A stretch of DNA of 64,000 nt from Begonia masoniana (lineage: Eukaryota; Streptophyta; Magnoliopsida; Cucurbitales; Begoniaceae). Below are positions 31,913 to 48,489 of the stretch, one piece after another; position 1 is the stretch's first letter, and every line of letters starts with the position of its first letter. The notes under the pieces are model-generated. The model had not been told where the DNA came from and made no database searches. It was given only the letters and a program-made list of their open reading frames with translations. The position numbers were made by a program, and so were the translations under genes. Location: the NCBI GenBank assembly GCA_022432975.1, contig CM039502.1, positions 29,197,133 to 29,261,132 on the forward strand. Direction: 5' to 3'.

Positions 31913-32833
31913 ATGGTGAGAGGGAATCAAGGTGATGCAAATGACAGAGGCGACGCCCTCGATCGTTTAACCGAGGAGGTAGGCATTCAGTCACGTATGA
32001 TGGAACACACGATGGCCGATAATGGGAACAACCATGCAAACGCTTCACGTGACTCTAGTGGAGAGAGATTCCGGCGACTTCAGCCGCCTGTTTTTGATGG
32101 ATTATCAATAGATCCTACTCACGCCGAGGAATGGATCCGGGCGATAGAGAAAATGTTCAACTATGCTGAAGTGGAGGAGAACAAGAAAGTGACATGTGCC
32201 TCGTTCTATCTCACCAAAAATGCTGGATTCTGGTGGGACACAGTGCAATCTACTACCGTGGCATTGAGCTGGGAAGGATTCAAAAGAATTTTCTATGAGA
32301 AATACTTCGATCGCAGCGTGAGGAAGGAAAAGATGATCGAGTTTGCTCGACTCTGGCAATTTGGTTCAGTGGCCAAGTATGTTCAGAGGTTCGAGTCGCT
32401 ATCCCGCTATGCACCTCATTTGGTGGCCACTGACGAAAACAAGGTGCACCAATTTATTCAGGGTTTAAAGCTGGACCTCTTACGGGGGATTACATATGGG
32501 GGATTTGACGAGGCCCCGTATACGAAGGTAGTGGCCAAGGCTTATCAGTTGGAAGCCTTAGAGGCGAAGTCTCAGAGATATAGAGATACATCAAAGAGAA
32601 TCTTGCGTGATGCCCCTCTACAGCAACAACAACAAATGGGTCAGTTTGGGCAACCACAACAGCAATAGAACAGAGGTATTAAGAGACCTAATGAAGTTGC
32701 CATTTATCAGGACAAGGGGAAAAGACCTATGGGAGCTCCTTAGCTTCCTGTATGCCCATGTTGCCAGAGAAATCGTACGGGGGAGTGTAGACTCTTTACT
32801 GGCCGATGTTTTTGATGTGACAAGGAGGGCCAC
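31913..32833 (+). pseudogene. Element D Gag, broken by stops and by insertion of F
   Basis: ATG 31913 begins MVRGNQGDAND, followed by the retrotransposon Gag core (RRLQPPVFDGL, AEEWIRAIEKMF, GFWWDTVQ, YEKYFDRSVRKEK, FIQGLKLDLL) and a Gln-rich linker. A TAG at 32666-32668 ends the long frame. Further codons in the same frame lead through another TAG to a zinc knuckle reading C-F-stop-C-D-K-E-G-H. Element F inserted directly after that His codon; the knuckle finishes at 48186 with QVRDC. Thus the RNA-binding finger is both nonsense-mutated and split. Confidence 0.88.
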
Positions 32834-33278
32834 TGTAACGACCCCGGCCAGGAGCCGTCACGTGATCACCATTCTTAATCTCCTAATCATTCGGTTCATG
32901 CTTCATGCATCTTATTCATTAACGGTGCGTTTACTTTTATATTATTATTATTTTTTTGGAAACACATCTTAATGCATCTGCCGATGGAGTCCTAGGCTCA
33001 CATCGACCGATGGTCACGTGCCAGCCACGCAACACATCTTTTCTACACCTCTTTTAAGCGGCATCTGCCGATACTCACAGACACAACATCTGCCGATAAA
33101 AAAGGGCTTCATCTACCGATAGAAAACACCCTATCCGGGCACTAACGACAAACTTCCTAATACATCTACCGGTGAACATGTGCAGATCACGTGTCCATTA
33201 ATGAACAACGATCAAGAAGACATCTTCCGATAGCTTTAACGACAAAATAACTCTTACATCTTCCGGTGGAAAAATGCG

Positions 33279-34465
33279 CTACATCTGCCGATGACATAGA
33301 TACCTACATCTGCCGATGACAAAATACTCTACTTTTGCCGATGACATAACACTCTACTTCTGCCAATGACGTAATACTCTACTTCTGCCGATGACATAAC
33401 ACTCTACTTCTGCCGATGACGTAATACTCTACATCTGCCGATGACATAAATAACTCCGAACTAACACTCTACTTCTGCCGATGACATAACACTCTACTTC
33501 TGCCAATGACGTAATACTCTACTTCTGCCGATGACATAACACTCTACTTCTGCCGATGACATAACACTCTACTTCTGCCAATGACGTAATACTCTACTTC
33601 TGCCGATGACATAACACTCTACTTCTGCCGATGACATAACACTCTACTTCTGCCAATGACGTAATACTCTACTTCTGCCAATGACGTAATACTCTACTTC
33701 TGCCAATGACGTAATACTCTACTTCTGCCAATGACGTAATACTCTACTTCTGCCGATGACATAACACTCTACTTCTGCCGATGACATAACACTCTACTTC
33801 TGCCGATGACATAACACTCTACTTCTGCCAATGACGTAATACTCTACTTCTGCCGATGACATAACACTCTACTTCTGCCGATGACATAACACTCTACTTC
33901 TGCCAATGACGTAATACTCTACTTCTGCCGATGACATAACACTCTACTTCTGCCGATGACATAACACTCTACTTCTGCCGATGACATAACACTCTACTTC
34001 TGCCAATGACGTAATACTCTACTTCTGCCAATGACGTAATACTCTACTTCTGCCGATGACATAACACTCTACTTCTGCCGATGACATAACACTCTACTTC
34101 TGCCGATGACATAACACTCTACTTCTGCCGATGACATAACACTCTACTTCTGCCGATGACATAACACTCTACTTCTGCCAATGACGTAATACTCTACTTC
34201 TGCCGATGACATAACACTCTACTTCTGCCAATGACGTAATACTCTACTTCTGCCAATGACGTAATACTCTACTTCTGCCAATGACGTAATACTCTACTTC
34301 TGCCGATGACATAACACTCTACTTCTGCCAATGACGTAATACTCTACTTCTGCCAATGACGTAATACTCTACTTCTGCCAATGACGTAATACTCTACTTC
34401 TGCCAATGACGTAATACTCTACTTCTGCCAATGACGTAATACTCTACTTCTGCCGATGACATAAC
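33279..34465. repeat. 25-bp minisatellite, about 47 units, F left LTR
   Basis: The 25-bp units share CTACTTCTGCC. Two main variants alternate irregularly: GATGACATAAC and AATGACGTAAT, with three linked differences. One block near 33444-33470 (aaataactccgaac) interrupts the array. Units resemble the dispersed catctgccgatg phrases just upstream, which look like the ancestral unit. Confidence 0.97.
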
Positions 34466-34877
34466 ACACAATTTATCTTCCGAAGGAAAATTTATCTCGA
34501 CTTCTACCGATAGCTAAACCACATCTACCGGTAGAAAACGCTAACTTAGTTTCCATCAATAGAAACTTCTACGACAGAACTCATTCCAACATTTATATAG
34601 CTCAACTTGACCATAAACCTTACTGATAAACTACAATTCATTCAGAGTATAGATAACGGAAGACTTAAGTAAAGCAGACCATTCATTAATCCTTAAAATC
34701 CCTAACAGATTCCAAATTTTAAATCAGCTAATTCAGACTCCATTGTTATAAGAAATCTTAATCCACTTAGACCTTCTTTATCATATAAACGACTGACATA
34801 CTATGAGCATAACCAAGGGTCATAAATCGCCTCTCCAGTCCTGCACTGTCATTCTGAGCACCCTCCAGCAACCAGCT

Positions 34878-35585
34878 TTAAACATTCTCTTTGAACATAG
34901 CATCCTCACCTGAACCTTCTTCACCTACACCATAAGGTTTAACTATAAGCTTAATGCTTAGTAAGGAATGCATGCTGGCAGACATACATGAGTGTACAAA
35001 TTAATAAACATAAGTCCGTAAATCTTTAATCATTCATGCTCATTTTCATTATTTACATAGCATGTATTAAGGCAGGAGACGAGGGAGAAAGACGGGGGTA
35101 CATGGTCATTGCCTATCGCGGCAATCATAGTAACGACTAACTCGGCCTCCACCAGTGGGAGAATTCGCGAGCCATACACATCATCAACTCGGCCTCCACC
35201 AGTGGGAGAATTCGCGAGCCATACATATCATCAACTCGGCCTCCACCAGGGGGAGAATCCGCGAGCCATACTTGTCATAGTCTCTTTTCCCCGTCCTGCA
35301 CTTAATCATGATTATATTTACTTTTCATGTTCTTAACTTAGTCATAAACGTGGACTCAATGCATAAACATGAAGTTCATAGAGAGAAAGCAAAACATCCT
35401 GTAACTTAACATCTTCTTACACAAATTCTTCATATCATGGCAATAACTAGTCATAGTCAACAGACAGACATCTCAATGATTTCCTAATACCCTTGCGGTG
35501 TAGGGCCCTAGTGGCCGGAAATCTTAATACATTCACTTACCTGGATTCCCTAGCTGAGCAGCACCTTCACTTAAGCTTTCCTTGC
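34878..35585 (-). other. Candidate exons 2 and 3 of LTR micro-ORF, F left LTR
   Basis: On the minus strand, exon 2 (35541-35585, 45 nt) lies between acceptor GTCATAG and donor CAG|GTAAGT. Exon 3 (34878-34924, 47 nt) follows acceptor GGTGTAG and ends TAA. Across the junction the frame reads GAAQLGNPGEEGSGEDAMF, open and in the same phase as B and H. Upstream donor CGAG|GTAAGG is at 35919/35920. No in-frame ATG was found in exon 1. Splicing is inferred. Confidence 0.45.
35139..35278. repeat. 47-bp tandem repeat, three copies, in putative intron of F (left)
   Basis: Three direct copies of a 47-bp unit with core CTCGGCCTCCACCAGTGGGA and gcgagccatac. The third is slightly diverged (aggggga). The same triplet is in the right LTR at about 47054-47190. 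The plus-strand frame across it is a repeat artefact. Confidence 0.92.
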
Positions 35586-36072
35586 CTATGACATTTCATA
35601 TTCGTAGTTAAATAACTTAAACTCAAAACTAGTAAGGTCCTAACTAAGTGTCATCCTAAACTCTGTATTTCTTAGTCTTTTCCGTCAAGCACCTTGGGTG
35701 CGTGGGTTAAGCTCCAAGATTCCAGACATTCGGATTCAACCTAGCAGTTATTTACAGTCGGTTGTCAAAAGTTCAGATTCAAATCGGCAATGCTATTACC
35801 AAACTCAGCTTAACAATGTTCCTATTTTACTCTGTCATAACAAAATCAAGACTGCGGGTTTCTAGCTAAAAGCAGAGCTCTAAATAACTTTTCCAACAAC
35901 TACATTGTCAGAACCTTACCTCGAATGTGGGTTATCGGAGTGGATACAGGAGAAATCGCTCGCTGGTGGAGAAGTCGCCGGCTGAGAGAGAGCTCTTGAG
36001 AGTGGAGAATTCGAAGAGGAAAGTGTGACGGCTACAGTGAGGTTTTTGAGAGGTTTAAGGATTTTCTTATTC

Positions 36073-36083
36073 TATTTATATAA
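36073..36083 (-). promoter_or_regulatory. TATA-like box of element F LTR (left copy)
   Basis: The minus strand reads TTATATAAATA, followed by a leader ending in the CGAG|GTAAGG donor. The right, 5' LTR has it at 48005-48015, which would be the element promoter. Confidence 0.6.
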
Positions 36084-36247
36084 GCCAAAATCCCACTTTA
36101 TTACCAATCTGCCACCGCACAAGTTTAAGACAAAATACATAAAAACTTGGCATTAAGACATTAAATCAAAAGGTTAAAAAAAAAAATAAACAGGTGACAG
36201 TTAATTCTATTGAGAAAATCACCTGGCCGAAGTTGTCGGGTGTTACA

Positions 36248-36264
36248 TCCACCCCTCCTTAAAC
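36248..36264 (-). other. Polypurine tract of element F
   Basis: The minus strand reads GTTTAAGGAGGGGTGGA directly before the LTR start TGTAACACCC. The 24 bases to the end of pol carry nothing else. Confidence 0.85.
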
Positions 36265-36288
36265 AAAATTTTCGTCCTCGAAAATTGG

Positions 36289-39200
36289 TCAAGCAAATAA
36301 CTCTGGATATTTGTCCAACATCTCCTGCCGTCTTTCCCATGTGGCTTCTTCAATGCCGTGATTCGTCCATAAAACTTTCACTATTGGAATCTCTTTGTTT
36401 CTTAGAGTCTTGACTGCATATTCCAATATCTGTATTGGTTTCTCCTCATACTCCAGTGTCGGCTCTAAACCAATATCTGATGGCTGGATGACTTGCATCG
36501 GATCACGCATGCACTTCCTTAACATTGACACGTGGAAGACATTATGAACTTTATTCAATGATGGAGGCAGTTGCAGTCTGTAAGCTGTACTCCCGACTTT
36601 TGCCAAGACAGGGAAGGGTCCAATAAATCTCGGATTAAGTTTTCCTTTCTTACCAAATCTTAAGACTCCTTTAAATGGTGACACCTTTAAGAATACCTCA
36701 TCTCCTACTGCAAACTCGAGCTCCCTTCTCCTTTGATCTGCATAACACTTCTGCCGGCTTTGTGCAGTCATCATTCTTTTCCGAATAATGGCAATCTTAT
36801 CTGACATTTACTGCAGAATATCGGGTCCAAGAAGTTTTGCTTCACCAATCTCATCCCAATAAAGAGGTGACCTACATTTCCTACCGTACAGTGCTTCATA
36901 TGGTGCCATACCAATGGTGGACTGATAACTGTTATTGTAGGAGAACTCAACCAGAGGTAAATGTTTGCTCCAAGTCGTCTGAAAGTCAAGTACACATGCT
37001 CTCAACATATCTTCGAGTATTTGAATAGTCCTTTCTGATTGGCCATCGGTCTGTGGGTGAAAAGCCGTGCTGAAAGATAACTTTGTACCTAATGTACCTT
37101 GCAAACTTTTCCAGAATCGAGAAGTAAACCTGGGGTCACGGTCAGAAACAATGGATACCGGAATTCCATGCAACCTAATAATTTCCTGAACATAGAGATC
37201 AGGAAATTGGTCCATCGTATAGGTGGTCCTTACAGGTAAGAAATGGGCTGATTTTGTCATCCTATCCACCACAACCCAAATACAATCATGTCCTTTTGTC
37301 GTCTTAGGTAGTCCTACTACGAAATCCATAGCTATGTGTTCCCACTTCCATTCGGGAATAGGCAAAGGCTGAAGAGTACCTCCTGGACGTTGGTGCTCGG
37401 CTTTGACTTGTTGACATACTAAACTGGACTCTACATACTTAGCAACATCCCTTTTTAGGTTAGGCCACCAGTATTGTAACTTCAGGTCTCGGTACATCTT
37501 GGTGCAGCCAGGATGTACAGAAAAAGAAGAGGAGTGCGCCTCAGCCAAGATCAATTTGCGCAATTCCACATCATTAGGAATGCACCACCGATTTCTAAAC
37601 CTCAGGATTCCATTCTTGGAGAGACTGAACTCGGAGGTGGTGTCTTTCAACTTATTCATCATGCTGATATTTTCCACTGAATCCCTCTGTTGTGCATCCT
37701 TGATCTTTTCCAAAATTGTTGGTTGAATAGTTAACTCAGCGAGCAAGATTGATAACTCTGGAACTATCTCCAAGCCAAACTTCTGAACTTCTGTTCTCAA
37801 AGGTATAGACATGGTTGAAACCGCGGGCTGCATTGTTGTTGACATCCTACTCAATGCATCAGCTACAGAGTTAGCCTTCCCCGGGTGATACTTGATCTCA
37901 AAATCGTAGTCCTTGACAAATTCCAACCAACGTCTCTGTCTCATTTTCAACTCCTTCTGTGTGAAGAGGTACTTTAGACTTTTATGGTCAGAAAACACCT
38001 CACACTGCTGTCCATATAAATAGTGTCTCCAAATCTTCAGGGCAAAAACAACAGCAGCTAGTTCTAGATCATGGGTGGGGTAATTCTGCTCGTGATTCTT
38101 TAGCTGCCTAGAAGCATACGCTATAACTTTACCCTCTTGCATCAGGACACAACCTAAACCAACTTTAGACGCATCACAGTAAACACTAAATTTTCCTTCT
38201 TCGGTTGGGAGGGTCAATACAGGGGCTGTTGTTAACTTTAGTTTCAACGTCCGAAAGCTATCTTCACAGGCTTCAGTCCAAGAATACTTAATGTCCTTCT
38301 TTGTCAAACCCGTCAGGGGTTTAGCTATCATAGAAAATCCCTTGATGAACTTTCTGTAATAGCCTGCCAATCCAAGGAAGCTGCGGACTTCGCTGGCATT
38401 CTTAGGTTGAGGCCAATCCTTTACTGCCTGGATCTTGGTCGGGTCTACGGATATGCCATTAGCAGAAACTACATGGCCAAGGAAATTAACTTTATCCAAC
38501 CAAAACTCACACTTAGACAGCTTGGCATAAAGTTGATGCTCCTTCAATGTTGTCAAAACTACTTTCAAATGTTCTTCGTGGTCAGCCACAGTTCGGGAGT
38601 ATATCAAGATATCATCTATGAATACAATTACAAACTTATCCAAATACTCACGAAACGCATGGTTCATTAAGTCCATGAAGGCTGCAGGGGCATTTGTCAA
38701 TCCAAACGACATGACCAAGAATTCATAATGTCCATAGCGGGTTCTGAAGGCTGTCTTTGGTACATCTTCTTCTTTAACCTTCAGTTGGTAATAGCCCGCA
38801 CGTAAATCTATCTTTGAAAATACCTTAGCTCCTTGCAATTGGTCAAACAAATCATCAATCCTAGGTAAGGGGCACCTGTTCTTGATTGTCAACTTATTTA
38901 GTTCCCTGTAGTCTATGCACATTCTAAGAGAACCATCCTTCTTCCTTACAAATAAGACTGGTGCACCCCAAGGAGAACTGCTGGGGCGTATGAATCCCTT
39001 GTCAACCAATTCCTGTAGTTGGACCTTCAATTCTTTCAACTCAACAGGTGCCATACGGTAAGGATTCTTAGATACAGGTGATGCCTCAGGGTATGTATCA
39101 ATTACAAATTCTATTTCTCTATCAGGTGGTATACCCGGTAAATCATCTAAGAATGCCTCGGGAAACTCTCGGACTATAGGAATATCCTGTAGCTCAATTT

Positions 39201-40707
39201 TATTCTTCACCCGATCATCTGTTACACTAGCCAGGTAGCTCTCACAACCACTTCTCAGCATTTGGTAAATTTCTAGTGAGGATATAATTGGTATCTTACT
39301 TATTTTAGGAATAGCTTGGTAGGAATAATGATTACCATTTGGGGGTCTAAAATCAACCATTCCAGATCTACAACTTATTGTGGCATGATGCCTAAATAAC
39401 CAATCCATCCCTAATATCACTTCATACCCTTTTATGTCAATAACAATTAGTTCCGCATAGAGATTCTTATCCCCTAAGGACACAACGTCACCCTTAACAA
39501 TCTGTTCTGAATGTAGGGACTCCCCTGATGGTAACATAACACTATATGACCTTTCAGCTGGTAAAGATCCTATGTTATGATTGCATACAAACAAGGTTGA
39601 TATAAAAGAGTGTGTGGCCCCTGTATCTATAAGTGTATAAGCAGCAAAACCACAGATCACAATGGTACCTGATATGACTGTATGCTGAACAGCTCCCTCA
39701 TCTTCCATCAACGCGTACACTCTAGGTGCAACCTTTGCACGGTTCGGGTTTGGCGGCATAGGACAATCTTTGACCATGTGTCCGGTCTTATCACACCTGA
39801 AACAGCGGCCCGACAACAACCTGCACTCACCAGGGTGGTTCTTCTGACATGTAGGGCATAGAGGCGCCAGAGGTCTCTTTCCTCTTCCTTGGTCATCATT
39901 CTGGTTGTAAGGCCTCTTCACACCCCTCTGCTGCTGTGGTCCCCTATTCTGCTGTGGCTGCCAGCCCTTGTTTTGACGTGGTGGCTGTTGAACATCCTTG
40001 ATAGGCTTCTTTGACTGGTCTCGCTGCTCATAAACTGTCATTTCCGCCTCTTCCATCTCCAAGGCTTTAGCTGTGACCTCAGTAAATGGCACGTTGTGGA
40101 TACCAGCAGTTTTCACTTTCATGTACAGACTCGGCTTCAGTCCTTGAACAAACTGGTAAATTTTATTCTCCTCGTCATCCACCAACCGGGATGCAAATCG
40201 AGACAAGGTCTCAAATCTGCAGATGTAATCTGTTACGGAGCCCGTCTGCTTTAGGTTCATAAACTCCCTCTTCTTATTGGCCCGAACAGTCCGATTGAAG
40301 TACTTGTCAAAGAAGGCAGTCTTGAACATCTCCCAGGTCATAGCTTCGGCATTAGCGGTGTTCTGGATCGAGTCCCACCAATGCCTTGCACTTAACTCCA
40401 AATGAAAGACAGCATAGGTGACCTTATCCCCTTCATCAACCTTTGCATACTTAAACATGTCTTCAATCTTTCGAATCCATTCCTCAGCATGAATAGGATC
40501 CGAAACATACCCATTAAACACCGGGGGTCGAAGCCGATGAAAACGCTCACCCCCATGATCATGAGTTGCGTTAGTACTGGAGTTGCCTTGTTCTTCTCTA
40601 GCTGTCATCAGTCGTTCTATCTGGTGAGACTGGCGCATGACTAACTCAGTCAATTGAGCAATAGCATTGCTATCCTCATTGGTCTCTCTCTGCTGACCTC
40701 TAACCAT
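36289..40707 (-). pseudogene. Element F Gag-Pol polyprotein, one nonsense codon
   Basis: The frame of about 1,472 codons starts at ATG 40705-40707 ([10 protein letters not shown]). Domains: Gag; zinc knuckle [14 protein letters not shown] (about 39763-39805); protease [10 protein letters not shown] (about 39600-39630); RT with FIDDILIYS (about 38600-38625); RNase [11 protein letters not shown] and DHKSLKYLF; integrase D,D,E core with DFVVGLPK and [10 protein letters not shown]; and the C-terminal VLWTNHGIEEATWE chromodomain-like segment of Tekay/Del. A TAA at 36808-36810 (ILQ-stop-MSDKIAI) replaces the Gln seen in A and H. The integrase zinc motif has ESSLVCQ where A and H have ETCLVCQ, so one of its two Cys ligands is lost. 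Confidence 0.95.
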
Positions 40708-40851
40708 TTTGGGATTCCTGACAAATCGTTACAGGTATATCTTAACTTAATGACATATATGAATTCATAAATACTTACAGTTGCTGAGGTGTGCTCATGT
40801 GACAGTCAGTGCTGGGAGGCAGTCTGCAGAATCGGTTTTAGAACCTGGTTT

Positions 40852-40863
40852 GCTTTGATACCA
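40852..40863 (-). other. Primer-binding site of element F
   Basis: The minus strand reads TGGTATCAAAGC, one base different from the TGGTATCAGAGC of A, B and H, four bases inside the right LTR. It is still best matched to initiator tRNA-Met. The leader 40708-40851 is otherwise unremarkable. Confidence 0.85.
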
Positions 40864-41211
40864 TTATTGTAACGACCCCGGCCAGGAGCTGTCACGTGAT
40901 CACCATTCTTAATCTCCTAATCATTCGGTTCATGCTTCATGCATCTTATTCATTAACGGTGCGTTTACTTTTATATTATTTTTTTTTTTTGGAAACACAT
41001 CTTAATGCATCTGCCGATGGAGTCCTAGGCTCACATTGACCGATGGTCACGTGCCAGCCACGCAACACATCTTTTCTACACCTCTTTTAAGCGGCATCTG
41101 CCGATACTCACAGACACAACATCTGCCGATAAAAAAGGGCTTCATCTACCGATAGAAAACACCCTATCCGGGCACTAACGACAAACTTCCTAATACATCT
41201 ACCGGTGAACA

Positions 41212-43710
41212 TCTTCTGCCAATGACGTAATACTCTACTTCTGCCGATGACATAACACTCTACTTCTGCCGATGACATAACACTCTACTTCTGCCGATGA
41301 CGTAATACTCTACATCTGCCGATGACAAAATACTCTACTTCTGCCGATGACAAAATACTCTACTTCTGCCGATGACATAGATACCTACATCTGCCGATGA
41401 CAAAATACTCTACTTCTGCCGATGACATAACACTCTACTTCTGCCAATGACGTAATACTCTACTTCTGCCGATGACATAACACTCTACTTCTGCCGATGA
41501 CGTAATACTCTACATCTGCCGATGACAAAATACTCTACTTCTGCCGATGACATAACACTCTACTTCTGCCAATGACGTAATACTCTACTTCTGCCGATGA
41601 CATAACACTCTACTTCTGCCGATGACGTAATACTCTACATCTGCCGATGACATAACACTCTACTTCTGCCGATGACATAACACTCTACTTCTGCCGATGA
41701 CGTAATACTCTACTTCTGCCGATGACGTAATACTCTACTTCTGCCGATGACATAACACTCTACTTCTGCCGATGACATAACACTCTACTTCTGCCGATGA
41801 CATAACACTCTACTTCTGCCAATGACGTAATACTCTACATCTGCCGATGACATAACACTCTACTTCTGCCAATGACGTAATACTCTACTTCTGCCGATGA
41901 CATAACACTCTACTTCTGCCGATGACATAACACTCTACTTCTGCCGATGACGTAATACTCTACTTCTGCCGATGACGTAATACTCTACTTCTGCCGATGA
42001 CATAACACTCTACTTCTGCCAATGACGTAATACTCTACATCTGCCGATGACATAACACTCTACTTCTGCCAATGACGTAATACTCTACATCTGCCGATGA
42101 CATAACACTCTACTTCTGCCAATGACGTAATACTCTACTTCTGCCGATGACATAACACTCTACTTCTGCCGATGACATAACACTCTACTTCTGCCGATGA
42201 CGTAATACTCTACATCTGCCGATGACATAACACTCTACTTCTGCCGATGACATAACACTCTACTTCTGCCAATGACGTAATACTCTACATCTGCCGATGA
42301 CATAACACTCTACTTCTGCCGATGACATAACACTCTACTTCTGCCAATGACGTAATACTCTACTTCTGCCAATGACGTAATACTCTACATCTGCCGATGA
42401 CATAACACTCTACTTCTGCCGATGACATAACACTCTACTTCTGCCGATGACATAACACTCTACTTCTGCCGATGACAAAATACTCTACTTCTGCCGATGA
42501 CATAACACTCTACTTCTGCCGATGACGTAATACTCTACATCTGCCGATGACATAACACTCTACTTCTGCCGATGACGTAATACTCTACATCTGCCGATGA
42601 CATAACACTCTACTTCTGCCGATGACGTAATACTCTACATCTGCCGATGACATAACACTCTACTTCTGCCAATGACGTAATACTCTACATCTGCCGATGA
42701 CATAACACTCTACTTCTGCCGATGACGTAATACTCTACTTCTGCCAATGACGTAATACTCTACTTCTGCCGATGACGTAATACTCTACTTCTGCCAATGA
42801 CGTAATACTCTACTTCTGCCGATGACGTAATACTCTACATCTGCCGATGACATAACACTCTACTTCTGCCGATGACATAACACTCTACTTCTGCCGATGA
42901 CATAACACTCTACTTCTGCCGATGACAAAATACTCTACTTCTGCCGATGACATAACACTCTACTTCTGCCGATGACATAACACTCTACTTCTGCCGATGA
43001 CATAACACTCTACTTCTGCCGATGACGTAATACTCTACTTCTGCCAATGACGTAATACTCTACATCTGCCGATGACATAACACTCTACTTCTGCCAATGA
43101 CGTAATACTCTACATCTGCCGATGACATAACACTCTACTTCTGCCGATGACATAACACTCTACTTCTGCCAATGACGTAATACTCTACATCTGCCGATGA
43201 CATAACACTCTACTTCTGCCAATGACGTAATACTCTACATCTGCCGATGACATAACACTCTACTTCTGCCGATGACATAACACTCTACTTCTGCCGATGA
43301 CATAACACTCTACTTCTGCCGATGACATAACACTCTACTTCTGCCAATGACGTAATACTCTACATCTGCCGATGACATAACACTCTACTTCTGCCGATGA
43401 CATAACACTCTACTTCTGCCGATGACATAACACTCTACTTCTGCCGATGACATAACACTCTACTTCTGCCAATGACGTAATACTCTACATCTGCCGATGA
43501 CATAACACTCTACTTCTGCCAATGACGTAATACTCTACATCTGCCGATGACATAACACTCTACTTCTGCCGATGACATAACACTCTACTTCTGCCGATGA
43601 CATAACACTCTACTTCTGCCGATGACATAACACTCTACTTCTGCCGATGACATAACACTCTACTTCTGCCGATGACATAACACTCTACTTCTGCCGATGA
43701 CATAACACTC

Positions 43711-43711
<1 letters not shown>
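41212..43711. repeat. 25-bp minisatellite, about 100 units, F right LTR
   Basis: Same unit as the left-LTR array, with an extra common variant beginning ctacatctgcc and rarer gatgacaaaa units. Longer patterns of two to five units recur, suggesting amplification in blocks. It ends abruptly within a unit at 43711, where foreign sequence starts. Confidence 0.97.
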
Positions 43712-46808
<3,097 letters not shown>

Positions 46809-48185
46809 AACATAGCATCCTCACCTGAACCTTCTTCACCTACACCATAAGGTTTAACTATAAGCCTAATGCTTAGTAAGGAATGCATGCTGGCAGACAT
46901 ACATGAGTGTACAAATTAATAAACATAAGTCCGTAAATCTTTCTTCATTCATGCTCATTTTCATTATTTACATAGCATGTATTAAGGAAGGAGACGAGGG
47001 AGAAAGACGGGGGTACATGGTCATTGCCTATCGCGGCAATCATAGTAACGACTAACTCGGCCTCCACCAGTGGGAGAATTCGCGAGCCATACACATCATC
47101 AACTCGGCCTCCACCAGTGGGAGAATTCGCGAGCCATACATATCATCAACTCGGCCTCCACCAGGGGGAGAATCCGCGAGCCATACTTGTCATAGTCTCT
47201 TTTCCCCGTCCTGCACTTAATCATGATTATATTTACTTTTCATGTTCTTAACTTAGTCATAAACGTGGACTCAATGCATAAACATGAAGTTCACAGAGAG
47301 AAGTCATACCATAAGGACAAGCAAAACATCCTGTAACTTAACATCTTCTTACACAAATTCTTCATATCATGGCAATAACTAGTCATAGTCAACAGACAGA
47401 AATCTCAATGATTTCCTAATACCCTTGCGGTGTAGGGCCCTAGTGGCCGGAAATCTTAATACATTCACTTACCTGGATTCCCTAGCTGAGCAGCACCTTC
47501 ACTTGAGCTTTCCTTGGCTATGACATTTCATATTCGTAGTTAAATAACTTAAACTCAAAACTAGTAAGGTCCTAACTAAGTGTCATCCTAAACTCTGTAT
47601 TTCTTAGTCTTTTCCGTCAAGCACCTTGGGTGCGTGGGTTAAGCTCCAAGATTCCAGACATTCGGATTCAACCTAGCAGTTATTTACAGTCGGTTGTCAA
47701 AAGTTCAGATTCAAATCGGCAATGCTATTACCAAACTCAGCTTAACAATGTTCCTATTTTACTCTGTCATAACAAAATCCGGACTGCGGGTTTCTAGCTA
47801 AAAGCAGAGCTCTAAATAACTTTTCCAACAACTACATTGTCAGAACCTTACCTCGAATGTGGGTTATCAGAGTGGATACAGGAGAAATCGCTCGCTGGTG
47901 GAGAAGTCGCCGGCTGAGAGAGAGCTCTTGAGAGTGGAGAATTCGAAGAGGAAAGTGTGACGGCTACAGTGAGGTTTTTGAGAGGTTTAAGGATTTCCTT
48001 ATTCTATTTATATAAGCCAAAATCCCACTTTATTACCAATCTGCCACCGCACAAGTTTAAGATAAAATACATAAAAACTTGGCATTAAGACATTAAATCA
48101 AAAGGTTAAAAAAAAAAAATAAACAGGTGACAGTTAATTCTATTGAGAAAATCACCTGACCGAAGTTGTCGGGTGTTACAGCCAC

Positions 48186-48489
48186 CAAGTCCGGGATTGT
48201 CCGGTGCCTGACACGAGGCCGAATCGTGCCGTGCCAAGAGTGTTTGCTATGATAGAGGAAGATGATGACATACAGCACACGGCGATCATAGGTACAATAT
48301 TCATTTGTGATGCACCTGCTCATACTTTGTTGGACACAGGGGCCACACATTCGTTGTTGGCAATAGACTTTGTGGGAAGGGAGAACTTACGTATAGTGCC
48401 GTCAGATCAACCTTACAGTGTCATGCTACCATCCGAAGAGTTTATGCACTCCGAGCAGGCAATGCAGGGTGATATAGTGTCAGTTGGAG
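48186..48489 (+). pseudogene. Element D zinc knuckle end and protease, up to insertion of G
   Basis: Reading on from the interrupted gag: QVRDCPVPDTRPNRAVPRVF, then protease with LLDTGATHSLL (about 48330-48360) and SVMLPSEEFMHSEQ, ending VSVG at 48489 where LTR G begins. The next codons resume at 50958 (DQKLYANRI). The protease active-site Asp-Thr-Gly is intact. Confidence 0.9.

Larger units (their letters stand above)
32834..36247 (-). repeat. Element F 3' LTR (left copy), 3,414 bp
   Basis: Plus order: conserved start with atctgccgatg motifs, 25-bp array (33279-34465), putative acidic exon (34878-34924), three 47-bp repeats (35139-35278), putative middle exon (35541-35585), TATA-like box (36073-36083), end GGGTGTTACA. 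This copy lacks the foreign insert seen in the right LTR and so shows the original structure. Confidence 0.95.

Noticed and set aside
35109..35336. 75-codon frame over the 47-bp repeats (also at 47024-47251)
   Set aside because: Repeat-derived frame present in both LTRs of F on the strand opposite to the element's sense strand.
36837..37028. Plus-strand frames inside the Gag-Pol regions of A, C, F and H
   Set aside because: They are antisense shadows of the polyprotein frames, with no features of their own.
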